Below the pieces are notes generated by a model that saw nothing but the letters and a program-made list of their open reading frames with translations, did no database searches and had not been told where the DNA came from. A DNA stretch of 62,000 nt from Tubiluchus corallicola. Taxonomy: Eukaryota > Priapulida > Priapulimorpha > Priapulimorphida > Tubiluchidae. The first letter of the stretch is position 1. Each line of letters starts with the position of its first letter. Below, in pieces: positions 13,201 through 24,700 of this stretch. The position numbers were made by a program, and so were the translations under genes. The stretch lies in NCBI GenBank assembly GCA_030141605.1, contig JAQGDQ010000555.1:1-62000 (forward strand), read 5' to 3'.

Positions 13201-13921
13201 TATTAAACTTAGACAACCGTCGGCATTGAATTTTCTGAGCTGTAGTAGGATTGGTTTTACAGAGAAAAAATGGCTGAAAATTCAAGATGGCTTATCGTAA
13301 ATAAGTTAACCTTCAAGTCATGGCAACCACTTTAAATTTAGAAGCGCACAGATAATTTATAAGTACACATGAAGATTTAAGGTAGATTTTTTTTTCGACA
13401 TTTTTAAAATTTTAAACTTTAATAAGACGAAGTTTCTCTTTCGATTTCCACCGTTCACCATCAAGCCATTTACAAGCCAGAAACACTTCTGTTGTGATCT
13501 ACTCTTGTGACAGATTGTGTTTACTTTCGTTTATGAAATTTATTACAAAGCAAAATGTTGCACGAAGCTGTTAATGTTTGCAATTTCCAAGAAGAATAAG
13601 AAACTTTCTCAAAAGGTATCCTGGAGCCCATAATTATTGCTCTTTTCAATGCAAATCGTTTATTTTATTTTAGTGAGCAGTCTTGTTTGTAACTGCAGCA
13701 TGCAATGGACAAAAGGAAAACCATGGCTGTTTTCGACAATTGATTGTGCAGTGCCACCTATGAGTCATATGGATAGAGAGATTACAGTGGACGAGTTTTG
13801 TAAGGACACGTCAAAAGCAAATTTGATCTCTGGAAGTTCTCTGACTGAAACGCATTTCACATGTATTTTGTTGATTTTTACTATTACGTGCTACGGCCTG
13901 TGGTGGAATTATAAATCATAA
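7850..13921 (+). CDS. Multi-module leucine-rich-repeat surface protein, probably GPI-anchored (5 exons, 1002 aa)
   Basis: The gene is the join of 7850-8498, 9403-10122, 11077-11742, 12023-12748 and 13674-13921. Every junction is phase 1 and the sum is 3009 bases, a clean frame of 1002 residues plus stop. Residues 1-20 form a signal peptide. Four modules follow. Each has a Cys-rich N-cap (C-x5-C...C-x3-CG), a short run of degenerate LRRs with an LDLSNN-type strand, and a C-terminal cap beginning GNPLxCxC-SMxWTK. The last 17-residue hydrophobic stretch (982-998) is four residues from the C terminus and follows a Gly-Ser-Ser and a polar spacer, which suits a GPI signal better than a transmembrane tail. 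The ATG at 7850 is preferred over an upstream TTG. The ligand is unknown; adhesion or recognition is an inference from the fold. A short-tailed type I membrane protein is the alternative. Confidence 0.85.
8499..9402 (+). other. LRR gene intron 1
   Basis: 904 bases bounded by GTGAGC and CTCTTTCAG. No repeat or nested gene is recognised. Confidence 0.8.
9403..10122 (+). CDS. LRR gene exon 2: LRR C-cap 1 plus LRR module 2
   Basis: Begins with GNPLICNCSMRWTKAF (C-cap), then a Pro/Thr-rich linker (around TDPPTRPPEPQP), then a Cys-rich N-cap ending IQCG and a run of LRRs with DPRAF. Donor ACAG|GTAAAG. It is a symmetric 1-1 phase exon of 720 bases, able to be duplicated without breaking the frame. 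Confidence 0.87.
10123..11076 (+). other. LRR gene intron 2, with TA repeat
   Basis: Contains a (TA)n run at about 10176-10213 and a copy of dispersed repeat family C (about 10285-10470). Acceptor ATATTTACAG. Confidence 0.8.
10285..10470. mobile_element. Dispersed repeat family C, copy 1
   Basis: Matches 22608-22820 in the same orientation: GTTATG-GGCACTT-TATAAAA, then GAAGTATAC, CCGAG-AGAATAAGA and GCCCTA-GCTAT. Divergence suggests an old element. Not coding. Confidence 0.65.
11077..11742 (+). CDS. LRR gene exon 3: LRR C-cap 2 plus LRR module 3
   Basis: Starts GNPLQCDCSMEWTKAHDW, followed by an N-cap ending FVACG and LRRs with DPKSF and LDLSNNRQL. Symmetric 1-1 phase, 666 bases; donor GAAAG|GTAGCG. 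It is clearly paralogous to exons 2 and 4. Confidence 0.87.
11743..12022 (+). other. LRR gene intron 3 with (ATG)n tract
   Basis: 280 bases, the shortest intron of the gene; a GATGAT run lies at about 11845-11885. Acceptor TGTATTACAG. Confidence 0.8.
12023..12748 (+). CDS. LRR gene exon 4: LRR C-cap 3 plus LRR module 4
   Basis: Starts GNRLLCNCYLKWAESEHW. The C-cap is longer than in the others and carries extra cysteines (YKQCDWQLYC). A Thr/Ser linker, an N-cap ending NIICG and LRRs with PKAF and MDLSNNKAI follow. Donor ACAT|GTAAGT, phase 1. Confidence 0.87.
12749..13673 (+). other. LRR gene intron 4
   Basis: 925 bases, no recognised repeat; acceptor TTATTTTAG. Confidence 0.75.
13674..13921 (+). 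CDS. LRR gene exon 5: last C-cap and C-terminal anchor signal
   Basis: Encodes LSSLVCNCSMQWTKGKPW, where the usual GNPL start of the cap has changed to LSSL, then Cys-Ala-Val-Pro-Pro. A Ser/Thr-rich spacer and a hydrophobic tail ending LWWNYKS come before the TAA at 13919-13921. Confidence 0.82.
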
Positions 13922-14087
13922 AGATCTTGTTGAATTGCTCTACTCTCAAGGCTCGTGTAAAAGTTTGACAACTACCAACTCCGAACAACATGCAATCATG
14001 GTCCAGTCTTTTTAATATGCAGATATAATTACTGTTGTGCAATAAGTAAATTGTAAGGCAATTGTGCGTACGAAAAATTGATTATAT

Positions 14088-14093
14088 AATAAA
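14088..14093 (+). terminator. Polyadenylation signal of the LRR gene
   Basis: AATAAA about 170 bases after the stop codon, on the coding strand. Confidence 0.6.
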
Positions 14094-14464
14094 CGTCTAG
14101 GGTGCATTTTTTTCTAAAGAAGTAGAATAACGTATGCTAGGCTGCTACGCAGTACCTCGGGATGCAATCTAAAAACCATGTAATACTAAAAATTTGGTGT
14201 GAAAGCTCAACATTTCGCAAAAAACCTTTGTTCATTTTGCACATTAGCGTTCTGAAGATAATAAACATACTATTATTTGATAAATATCTTTCGGTTTTTA
14301 TTCACAAAGTTATGAATTTTAGTTGAAAGTTGTAAAATTTGCAGGGATCTTCGTGAAGTTCAGATGCTTGTTACCAGATTTTATCGTAATTCAGTGCTCA
14401 ACCACTATTGTAGATACAAAATAATGTTAATCAGCAAATTAAGCAGAATTAACACTGATCTACG

Positions 14465-14478
14465 CTGCCCCCTAGTGT
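14465..14478 (-). promoter_or_regulatory. CTCF-like motif between convergent genes
   Basis: The minus strand reads ACACTAGGGGGCAG, which fits 13 of 14 positions of the known CTCF core CCASYAGRKGGCRS. It sits between the 3' ends of the LRR gene (plus) and the amidohydrolase-like gene (minus). One motif match in raw sequence is suggestive only. Confidence 0.35.
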
Positions 14479-15590
14479 GTTTGAACTGCCACACCTCGCA
14501 TGCAGTAGCTCGTTGGCACAGTGCCAATAGACGTGCGAAGAAACAGTTCATTGGTTAGTAACGCTTTAACTTTATACCACATGAATTATAAGAAGACAAT
14601 CATCAGAATTTTTTATTTTTATTTGGTTATATGCGCTACTTATGTAATGTTATGTTATTTAGTGAGTTTGTTTAGATACCAGAAAGCCTGTCTTGTTGTG
14701 GATGTTTGTTTACCGATCTTTGGTGACCTCGTAATCGAGTGTACACATTACTTCATTCGTCTCGAGCAAGCAAAAATGGCGGTACTTCGTTATCAATGTA
14801 ATGATAAAAATTAAAAAGAAACGAGTTTCGCAGTAAGAATATAATATAATAAATTGAATATTCGTGATGTGAGTAGGATTTTAAGTCGTAATAGGATTAA
14901 TATAACGAGCGTTTAGTTTGACTTTAATTAGGCCTCCAAGTGGTAATATGAGACATCTTGCCACAACAACGGTAAATTTCAATTACAGTTAACACGTGTT
15001 ACAATGTTTAGCATTTGTTTTACTTTTCATTTTTTAAATAATGGAGACAGCTAATACAACGGCGATACCTTTGCAAGAGTGAAAACACCACCTTCCCCCC
15101 CCCCCCCGTAGTTGTAATTAATATAATATTGAACGTATTTGAAGCGGAAGGGGTCAAATGACATCTGCTTGTGCAAGAGAACACGTGACTTCATGGGCAA
15201 AATTATAAAACTGGCTGAACACGCTTGTGATGGTTTCACCCGTTTCCGGTGGCTGAGGGTTAAATATGAATAAAATCATAGAAGGCAATTCTAATTCTTA
15301 ATCACAAAAGTACAGATGATTATTTAAAGAATGCCGTACTTAAGAAGCGACAGAAACACGTCGTTTCAAACTACCAGAGATTGATTTTCAGCTGAAAGGA
15401 AAGAAACACATCTCATGAAATAACCAACACTGGTTCACTTGAACATAAATCAAAGCGGCAGTTTGACACGTCATATTTTTCATTGTTTCGAAATCATGGA
15501 TTTTTTAAGTAATAACAGTAGCCTCTTGGGACTATGTGATTTTGAGGAATAAACTTAAATGTACTCCCATTTAAATGTACCGTCTTTTAC

Positions 15591-15731
15591 TTAGAAATAA
15601 TTTGTGACGAAAGTATAAATGATTTCAGCCAGTTCTGGGCAAAACGTTTCGCATTTGTCCTCGTAGCGCAGATATCTTGGTAGTTCTATCTGTATGGCGT
15701 CTACAATACCGCCTTCACGGGAACCATGAAC
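15591..15731 (-). CDS. Amidohydrolase-like gene exon 6 (terminal)
   Basis: After TTGTTTGTAG, encodes VHGSREGGIVDAIQIELPRY, then a helical tail ending FVTNYF and TAA at 15593-15591. DAIQIE is the conserved C-terminal motif of the family. Confidence 0.9.
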   Translation of the reverse strand, partial: VHGSREGGIVDAIQIELPRYLRYEDKCETFCPELAEIIYTFVTNYF

Positions 15732-18700
15732 CTACAAACAACATAGGCAATGGATTTGCAATTTACAACAAAGTCACAATTTAGTAATTATAATATGCAA
15801 AAAAAAACAATATGCTTACTTGAGTTCTTAATTGCTTACTTACTTACTTGCTTACTTACTTACTTACTTACTCAATTACTCACTCACTCACCCACTCACT
15901 CACTCACTCACTCACTCACTCAGTTATTAATGTACTTTCTTACTTACCTCTAGCATGCATACCTACTTGATTACTTAAACTGCTTACTTATTAAATTATC
16001 TACCCCTACCAGTAACAGCAGCAGTAGTGGTAGCATTACCATCACCAGTAACAGCAGCAGCAGTGGTAGCATTACCATCACCAGTAACAGCAGCAGCAGT
16101 GGTAGCATTACCACCACCAGTAACCGCAGCAGCAGTGGCAGCATTACCACCACCAGTATCAGCAGCAGCAGCAGTGGCAGCGTTACCACCACCAGTAACA
16201 GCAGCAGCAGTGGTAGCATTACCACCACCAGTAACAGCAGCAGCAGTGGCAGCATTACCACTACCAGTAACAGCAGCAGCAGTGGTAGCATTACCAGCAC
16301 CAGTAACAGCAGCAACAGTGGTAGCATTACCACCACCAGTAACAGCAGCAGCAGTGGTAGCATTACCACCACCAGTAACAGCAGCAGCAGTGGCAGCATT
16401 ACCACCACCAGTAACAGCAGCAGCAGTGGCAGCATTACCACCACCAGTAACAGCAGCAGCAGTGGTAGCATTACCACCACCAGTAACAGCAGCAGCAGTG
16501 GTAGCATTACCACCACCAGTAACAGCAGCAGCAGTGGCAGCATTACCAGCACCAGTAACAGCAGCAACAGTGGTAGCATTACCACCACCAGTAACAGCAG
16601 CAGCAGTGGTAGCATTACCACCACCAGTAACAGCAGCAGCAGTGGCAGCATTACCACCACCAGTAACAGCAGCAGCAGTGGCAGCATTACCACCACCAGT
16701 AACAGCAGCAGCAGTGGTAGCATTACCACCACCAGTAACAGCAGCAGCAGTGGTAGCATTACCACCACCAGTAACAGCAGCAGCAGTGGTAGCATTACCA
16801 GCACCAGTAACAGCAGCAGCAGTGGTAGCATTACCACCACCAGTAACAGCAGCAGCAGTGGTAGCATTACCACCACCAGTAACAGCAGCAGCAGTGGCAG
16901 CATTACCATCACCAGTAACAGCAGCAGCAGTGGTAGCATTACCACCACCAGTAACAGCAGCAGCAGTGGTAGCATTACCATCACCAGTAACAGCAGCAGC
17001 AGTGGTAGCATTACCACCACTAGTAACCGCAGCAGCAGTGGTAGCACCACCACCACTAGTAACCGCAGCGTCATCAGCCATACCAGAACAAACCTGCCAC
17101 AAAACAGAAATCGACACCAGTATTTGACAACTTCTCGACACAAAAAAAGCAAAAATAAAATGGCTAACAAGCTAAAAAGCAACTCACACCATGTTAGAAT
17201 TGAACAGTTAGAAGTAGTAGTGATTGTTTATAAAGAGATGTTTATTTATTAAAAAGATGCAAACCCTTGTGTTGTAACCTCCACTATAGTACCCTCCGCC
17301 GTCTGGACCAGGATGCTGTGGAGATGGAACAGATTTATAACCCTTTTCTTGAAACTGGTAGCTGAAATAACCGTTATATTTTGAATTAACAGAGGAGTAT
17401 CAGGTAAAGTCCAATATCAGATTTCATTGAAGATAACTCCAACATCGACATTAAAGAGTGCTGGTTTATATACACCTACGCAAGAATGCAGTGAGTGTAG
17501 TAATCAATGTGGTTATGTTCTAATTCGGCCATTGTTGTGCAAACTATCATATTGCGTTTTTATAAACAATTTGGTAATCAGAGAAGTTGAAAAAAGTAGT
17601 TTGCAGTCTTGAATATCTTTACAAAAATGCTTCTATACAAAAATTATATTACCATTACACTTCACCCTATGAGCTTTATGATCGAATATGTAAACAATTG
17701 CGTATAAACCTGTCAGTATTTTTTGAAGCTTTTTAAAACAAATTTTTGAAACATTGTTTAAATCTACAGTCATTGTGGTCAAATTTATAAGCATTTCTGA
17801 TTTCTAAGCAAACATGCAAAGTTTTCACAATGTTGTCGCGATACTTTTTTCAAATATCGGGACAATATGGAAAAGGGAATTGTTCCAACATTGTAAAAAA
17901 TTTAATCAATATGTTTTTTTCATATTGTGACAATGTTGTGACAATATTAGTTCTATCACAACGTTGTCACAAAATCGAAAAGAATATTGTAAAAAAATAT
18001 TGGTCTAATTTTGTGGCAAGTCCACATCTCACTAATCTACCAGTTATTTGCAAAAATGTTGTCACAGCATTGTGTTCAAATCTGCCAGCATTGTGTTCAG
18101 ATCTCTCAACGTTGTATTCAAATCTGCCAGCATTGTGTTCAGATCTCTCAACATTGTGTTCAAATCTGCCAGCATTGTGTTCAGATCTCTCAACGTTGTA
18201 TTCAAATCTGCCAGCATTGTGTTCAGATCTCTCAACGTTGTGTTCAAATCTGCCAGCATTGTGTTCAGATCTCTCAACGTTGTGTTCAAATCTGCCAGCA
18301 TTGTGTTCAGATCTCTCAACGTTGTATTCAAATCTGCCAGCATTGTGTTCAGATCTCTCAACGTTGTGTTCAAATCTGCCAGCATTGTGTTCAGATCTCT
18401 CAACGTTGTATTCAAATCTGCCAGCATTGCGTTCAGATCTCTCAACGTTGTGTTCAAATCAGCCAGCATTGTGTTCAGATCTCTCAACGTTGTATTCAAA
18501 TCTGCCAGCATTGTGTTCATATCTCTCAACGTTGTGTTCAAATCTGCCAGCATTGTGTTCAGATCTCTCAACGTTGTATTCAAATCTGCCAGCATTGTGT
18601 TCAGATCTCTCAACGTTGTGTTCAAATCTGCCAGCATTGTGTTCAGATCTCTCAACGTTGTATTCAAATCTGCCAGCATTGTGTTCAGATCTCTCAACGT

Positions 18701-21700
18701 TGTGTTCAAATCTGCCAGCATTATGTTCAAATCTGCCAGCATTGTGTTCAGATCTCTCAACGTTGTGTTCAAATCCGCGAGCATTGTGTTCAGATCTCTC
18801 AACGTTGTATTCAAATCTGCCAGCATTGTTTTCAGATCTCTCAACGTTGTGTTCAAATCTGCCAGCATTGTGTTCAAATCTGTCAGCATTGTGTTCAGAT
18901 CTCTCAACGTTGTATTCAAATCTGCCAGCACTGTGTTCAGATCTCTCAACGTTGTGTTCAAATCTGCCAGCATTGTGTTCAAATCTGTCAGCATTATGTT
19001 CAAATCTGCCAGCATCGTGTTCAGATCTCTCAACGTTGTGTTCAAATCTGCCAGCATTGTCTTCAGATCTCTCAACGTTGTATTCAAATCTGCCAGCATT
19101 GTGTTCAGATCTCTCAACGTTGTGTTCAAATCTGCCAGCATTATGTTCAAATCTGCCAGCATTATGTTCAGATCTCTCAACGTTGTGTTCAAATCCGCGA
19201 GCATTGTGTTCAGATCTCTCAACGTTGTATTCAAATCTGCCAGCATTGTGTTCAGATCTCTCAACGTTGTGTTCAAATCTGCCAGCATTGTGTTCAAATC
19301 TGTCAGCATTGTGTTCAGATCTCTCAACGTTGTATTCAAATCTGCCAGCACTGTGTTCAGATCTCTCAACGTTGTGTTCAAATCTGCCAGCATTGTGTTC
19401 AAATCTGTCAGCATTATGTTCAAATCTGCCAGCATCGTGTTCAATTCTGCCAGCATTGTGTTCAAATCTGCCAGCATTGTGTTCAGATCTCTCAACGTTG
19501 TATTCAAATCTGCCAGCATTGTGTTCAGATCTCTCAACATTGTGTTCAAATCTGCCAGCATTGTGTTCAGATCTCTCAACGTTGTATTCAAATCTGCCAG
19601 CATTGTGTTCAGATCTCTCAACGTTGTGTTCAAATCTGCCAGCATTGTGTTCAGATCTCTCAACGTTGTGTTCAAATCTGCCAGCATTGTGTTCAAATCT
19701 CTCAACGTTGTATTCAAATCTGCCAGCATTGTGTTCAGATCTCTCAACGTTGTGTTCAAATCTGCCAGCATTGTGTTCAGATCTCTCAACGTTGTATTCA
19801 AATCTGCCAGCATTGTGTTCAGATCTCTCAACGTTGTGTTCAAATCTGCCAGCATTATGTTCAAATCTGCCAGCATTGTGTTCAGATCTCTCAACGTTGT
19901 GTTCATATCCGCCAGCATTGTGTTCAGATCTCTCAACGTTGTATTCAAATCTGCCAGCATTGTGTTCAGATCTCTCAACGTTGTGTTCAAATCTGCCAGC
20001 ATTGTGTTCAAATCTGTCAGCATTGTGTTCAGATCTCTCAACGTTGTATTCAAATCTGCCAGCATTGTGTTCAGATCTCTCAACGTTGTGTTCAAATCTG
20101 CCAGCATTGTGTTCAAATCTGTCAGCATTATGTTCAAATCTGCCAGCATCGTGTTCAATTCTGCCAGCATTGTGTTCAAATCTGCCAGCATTGTGTTCAG
20201 ATCTCTCAACGTTGTATTCAAATCTGCCAGCATTGTGTGCAGATCTCTCAACGTTGCATTCAAATCTGTCAACATTGTGTTCAGATCTCTCAACGTTGTA
20301 TTCAAATCTGTCAACATTCTGTTCAGATCTCTCAACGTTGTATTCAAATCTGTCAACAATGTGTTCAAATCTGTCAACGTTGTATTCAAATCTGTCAATA
20401 TTGTGTTCAAATCTGTCAACATTGTGTTCAGATCTCTCAACGTTGTATTCAAATCTGTCAACATTGTGTTCAAATCTGTCAACGTTGTATTCAAATCTGT
20501 CAATATTGTGTTCAAATCTGTCAATATTGTGTTCAGATCTCTCAACATTGTGTTCAAATCTGTCAACATTGTGTTCAAACTTGTCAACATTGTGTTGAAA
20601 TCTGTCAACATTGTGTTCAAATCTGTCAACATTGTGTTCAGATCTCTCAACATTGTGTTCAAATCTGTCAACATTGTGTTCAAACTTGTCAACATTGTGT
20701 TGAAATCTGTCAACATTGTGTTTAAATCTGTCAACATTGTGTTCAAACTTGTCAACATTGCGTTCAAATCTCTCAGCATTATGTTCAAAGTACTTACTCG
20801 GATTAATGTTATACTTGTTGTTCTTGTACACTTTACAAAAAGTGCTACTAAGGTTTCATAATTCGTATCAAGGGCATAACGGAGCCCAAATTTTGAGTTT
20901 CTTCGTAGTTGCTTTGGAGGAGTTAAATGTTAGCGGGATTTGCCGGTAAGATTATTGTGCTTGTTATTGCAGATTTGGCGAAGATTGTTTTGGAATTGTT
21001 CTTTAACCTACCCCATGCTATTGAGCCCTCGAATAATCGTGTCAAATGGAACATGGTTGTTCACTGCTGCTAGATGTCTGATGCTGGTGTCTTCAGACAC
21101 AAAACTTCCAGCGTCTAAGTTCTTGCCGCTGACCAAGTAGCCCAACTCAACCCATTCTTCAGAGTGAGATTGACCATGCAGGTCGATAACCAAAGCTCTA
21201 CCGTTAATTTCTTGCTTACTCTGCAAAAATTGTCAACATTATTAGCGTCAGATTATCTTATTAACGTGAAAATTTATAATATAAGATAAATTTTTTTCAT
21301 TAATTCGTATTCATAAGTATTCATCTAGCTCAGGCAACAACTTTACACTACAACTGTTTATTTACCATTAATTACCGTTAATTATTGTAATTTCGTACCA
21401 TTAAGCTGTTAATGCTGCTCTATCATCAGTGTTGCCACCATCTTCATCACCGCTGCTTCCATTACCCTGCATCTCAATCGCTACTTAACCACTATTATGC
21501 CTATCATCATCGATCATCATCACCATCATCATCATCTCCATTAATCGTCATCATTACCATAGCCGTCATCGCCGGCGTTATCGTTATCGTCATCATCATC
21601 ATCATCATTATCACTACATCATCAAGCCCAACACGCAAAATCACCATTATAATTTTAATGGATGTCATAAAAGGATGTCTCCTGTCAGTGTATTACTATC

Positions 21701-24700
21701 AATCCTTTCGACCCTACCACAATAACTACAATTGCCACTGTTAACGCCATTGCATCCATAGTCATTGATCTCGTCATTGTTCTTGCAAGTTGTCTTTTTC
21801 ATCGTTATCTTCATCGTTCTCATCATCATCATTATCATCATCATCAAAACTGCTCGTACTCGCTTTTATACTCCCTAAGTAAAAGGGAACATGGTGACGA
21901 TACCTCATTGATGAAATTCTGGAACTCGTACCATGCCAGTTCTGCTTCTTCTACTTGGAACGCTGCTTCATTTATTTCTCTGTTGGCGTCCATCTTAGAT
22001 CGGTGCAGAAGGTTGATGACAACGTATGGCCTAACGCCGAATTGTTGAAAGAAACTATCAGCAACGTTCTGCGCAGTTTCTCTAGTATACATATCCTACA
22101 AACAAAAAGTCTAGAAAGTTTGAGAAAATATTTAAAGAGCGAATTGCCATGTTAATGGCTTTTCAACCCCCCTGTGCTGTTTTAATCATTTTCGATTATA
22201 GTCAAATATAAGTTCGAACTATACATGTCGTTGCCTATGTCTCTCTTTTCTGATGCTTCGTAATATCTAGCCTAATGTAGTTAGCTAATGGATGCCAATC
22301 TGATTGTCTAAAATGACTAATCTTTACGCAAAGTTTGGATAAGCTATACTTTACTGAATAAACGAATTTACAAGGGAAGCTTGCTGTGTTATAAGTCTGC
22401 AATTCGCTGCGGAGTATCAACTACGCTAAGACGCTCTAGGCTGATAGTTCTGTTCCGCCCATCTCTATTGTGAATTCATGGTTATTTATGTAAAGAGCAG
22501 ATTAAATAATTACTTGTGGTGTATTAGAAACACGATTTAGTGGTTATTATTAATTACATGTATTTGCTCGTCGTTATATTTAAGCAGACTGCTCATCTTC
22601 TTGTTTGTAATACTTTGCACTTATACATTCACTGTTATGAGGCACTTTTATAAAAACAGCTATCAGTAACAGTCTGTGGTGTGATATAAAATACACCCTA
22701 TACATATATATGAAAGTATACTCATTCTCCGAGTAGAATAAGAATGTTTTCTAAAATGACGCGCCCCTCATACTTTGGAGCCCTAGGCTATGGCCTAGTT
22801 AGCCTATTGGTTAATACACCCCTAGTAGTTCGCCTCTAATCCACATCTAGGTTACTGTTCATTGTTACTCTGCTTAGACGGTTGACATAGGACTGAAAGT
22901 TGTATAATGTTTTTCTTCGTTGTAGCTTAAACCTTTTTGACTGTAGTTTTTGCCACAGACCATTTTACAATTTCACTCACTTAATCTTTAAACACTCATG
23001 GTATCATAAAAAGAAAATCAATTCTTAAAAATTTTAATTGCTCTTAAAAAGCACATCGCTAGTGTAGGATTCTACAAACAAACAACCCGGCTTTGCCTTT
23101 ATTTATTTGTTTGTTTGTGCAATCTTACACTGATGAAGACTGCAAGCTGCAGGTGAAATATTTTGCAACGTTTACAATTTGCTTCAATGGTTGGAATTCA
23201 CTCGGAGATATAAAAACTGAAAATAACATTTTATATTTGTGAAAGTTTATACAAGATATTTACAAAAATATCAAGCTGTTACCTTAGCTGTAGAAACTTT
23301 GCAGTTGTCAAAATCTTTTGAGCCACAGTCATGTGAATAGACACAAGTACCACCAGTATAGCACCCAGCATCCCGATCTGGAATTGAAAATGGTTTCTCG
23401 TCTCCTCCGTGTGGGGCGCTGAAAAAAAATCGGTGAGCATAGATCGTGGAGAGCCCTTGTTAGAGCATCAACAGGTACCACCTGCAACTGTGAGCATAGA
23501 TCGTGAAGAGCTCTTGTTAGAGCATGAACAGGTACCACCTGCAAGGGCCCTTGCTAGAGCATGAACAGGTACCACCTGCAAGGGCCCTTGCTAGAGCATG
23601 AACAGGTACCACCTGCAAGGGCCCTTGCTAGAGCATGAACAGGTACCACCTACAAGGGCCCTTGCTAGAGCATGAACAGGTACCACCTGCAAGGGCCCTT
23701 GCTAGAGCATGAACAGGTACCACCTGCAAGGGCCCTTGCTAGAGCATGAACAGGTACCACCTGCAAGGGCCCTTGCTAGAGCATGAACAGGTACCACCTG
23801 CAAGGGCCCTTGCTAGAGCATGAACAGGTACCACCTGCAACTGTTAGTTTTTTTCAAATGTTTTCATCGTACCAACTGACATTGGCCAAAAATACGATTT
23901 TTTTTATTTTTAAATAACCCACTTTTATCGAAACTGCATTTTCTTTAGCAGTAATGAATTCACGTAATTTTCTCGTATAAAATAATCATTGTGCTTGTCC
24001 TTGAACTGTTCTCCCCGCACTTATGCATCAATTTGGTGGCAAAAAGGCTAGGCAAATTGTGAAAGCAACCTATTAAAATATTTTAGATAATTATAATTAA
24101 ATTTTCTGGGAAAAAACGACGTTTCCACTCCACACTAGCAAACATCTTTAGGAAATAAGAAATATTCATTTGTTTATTATATCTTCATGATGACAGCCAG
24201 AGTTGCTGTGGAAATGTTGGATTTCCCCTTGTAAATGTGTAATAATGTGTATTAAAAATTATTATAATATTGGATTCCATATAAAAAGGATATATTTCCT
24301 GTTGCAAAAGATTTAAAAACTTTAAATCTTATAAATTAAACTTTGCTAACGCAATACATGCAACATAATTACACCGAACCTTGGAAGCGCGCAATATTCT
24401 GCCGTGTTTTACCGATCTTAGTCGAGCCTTGGTAGTGTGCAATATTCTGTCGTGTCTTACCCATCTTGATTTTAGTGCTGAACGATCGTCTTTGGTTCTG
24501 CTGTACAGCTGCTTATTTGAAATGATGTTATTATGGTCCTTTTGTTTAAAGATTTTTGTGATTACACCTCATTGAAGCTCATCTATTTCTGTATCATGAG
24601 TTGCAGTCAATCCCACATTTAACTGTTGTGTTTGAAGACATTAGTAACTTGAACATTAAAGAGTAGCAACCTTGTTTTGAAGGATAGTCTCCTGCTAGTA

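Larger units (their letters stand above)
13922..15590. other. Convergent intergenic region
   Basis: Holds the LRR polyadenylation signal, the CTCF-like motif and a poly-C run near 15095. No further gene is seen. No AATAAA close downstream of the minus-strand gene was found, so its 3' end is not fixed. Confidence 0.5.

Noticed and set aside
15971-17182. Frames of 366-403 codons in the 36-bp array
   Set aside because: Same cause: 36 is a multiple of three. The best starts are non-ATG or inside the intron; only the Thr/Ala-rich minus frame is kept as a low-interest finding.
17830-20861. Several reading frames of 790-937 codons on both strands
   Set aside because: They exist because the 21-bp unit is divisible by three and lacks stops in five frames. 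The array lies in intron 4 of a well supported gene, and no frame has a domain or independent start evidence.
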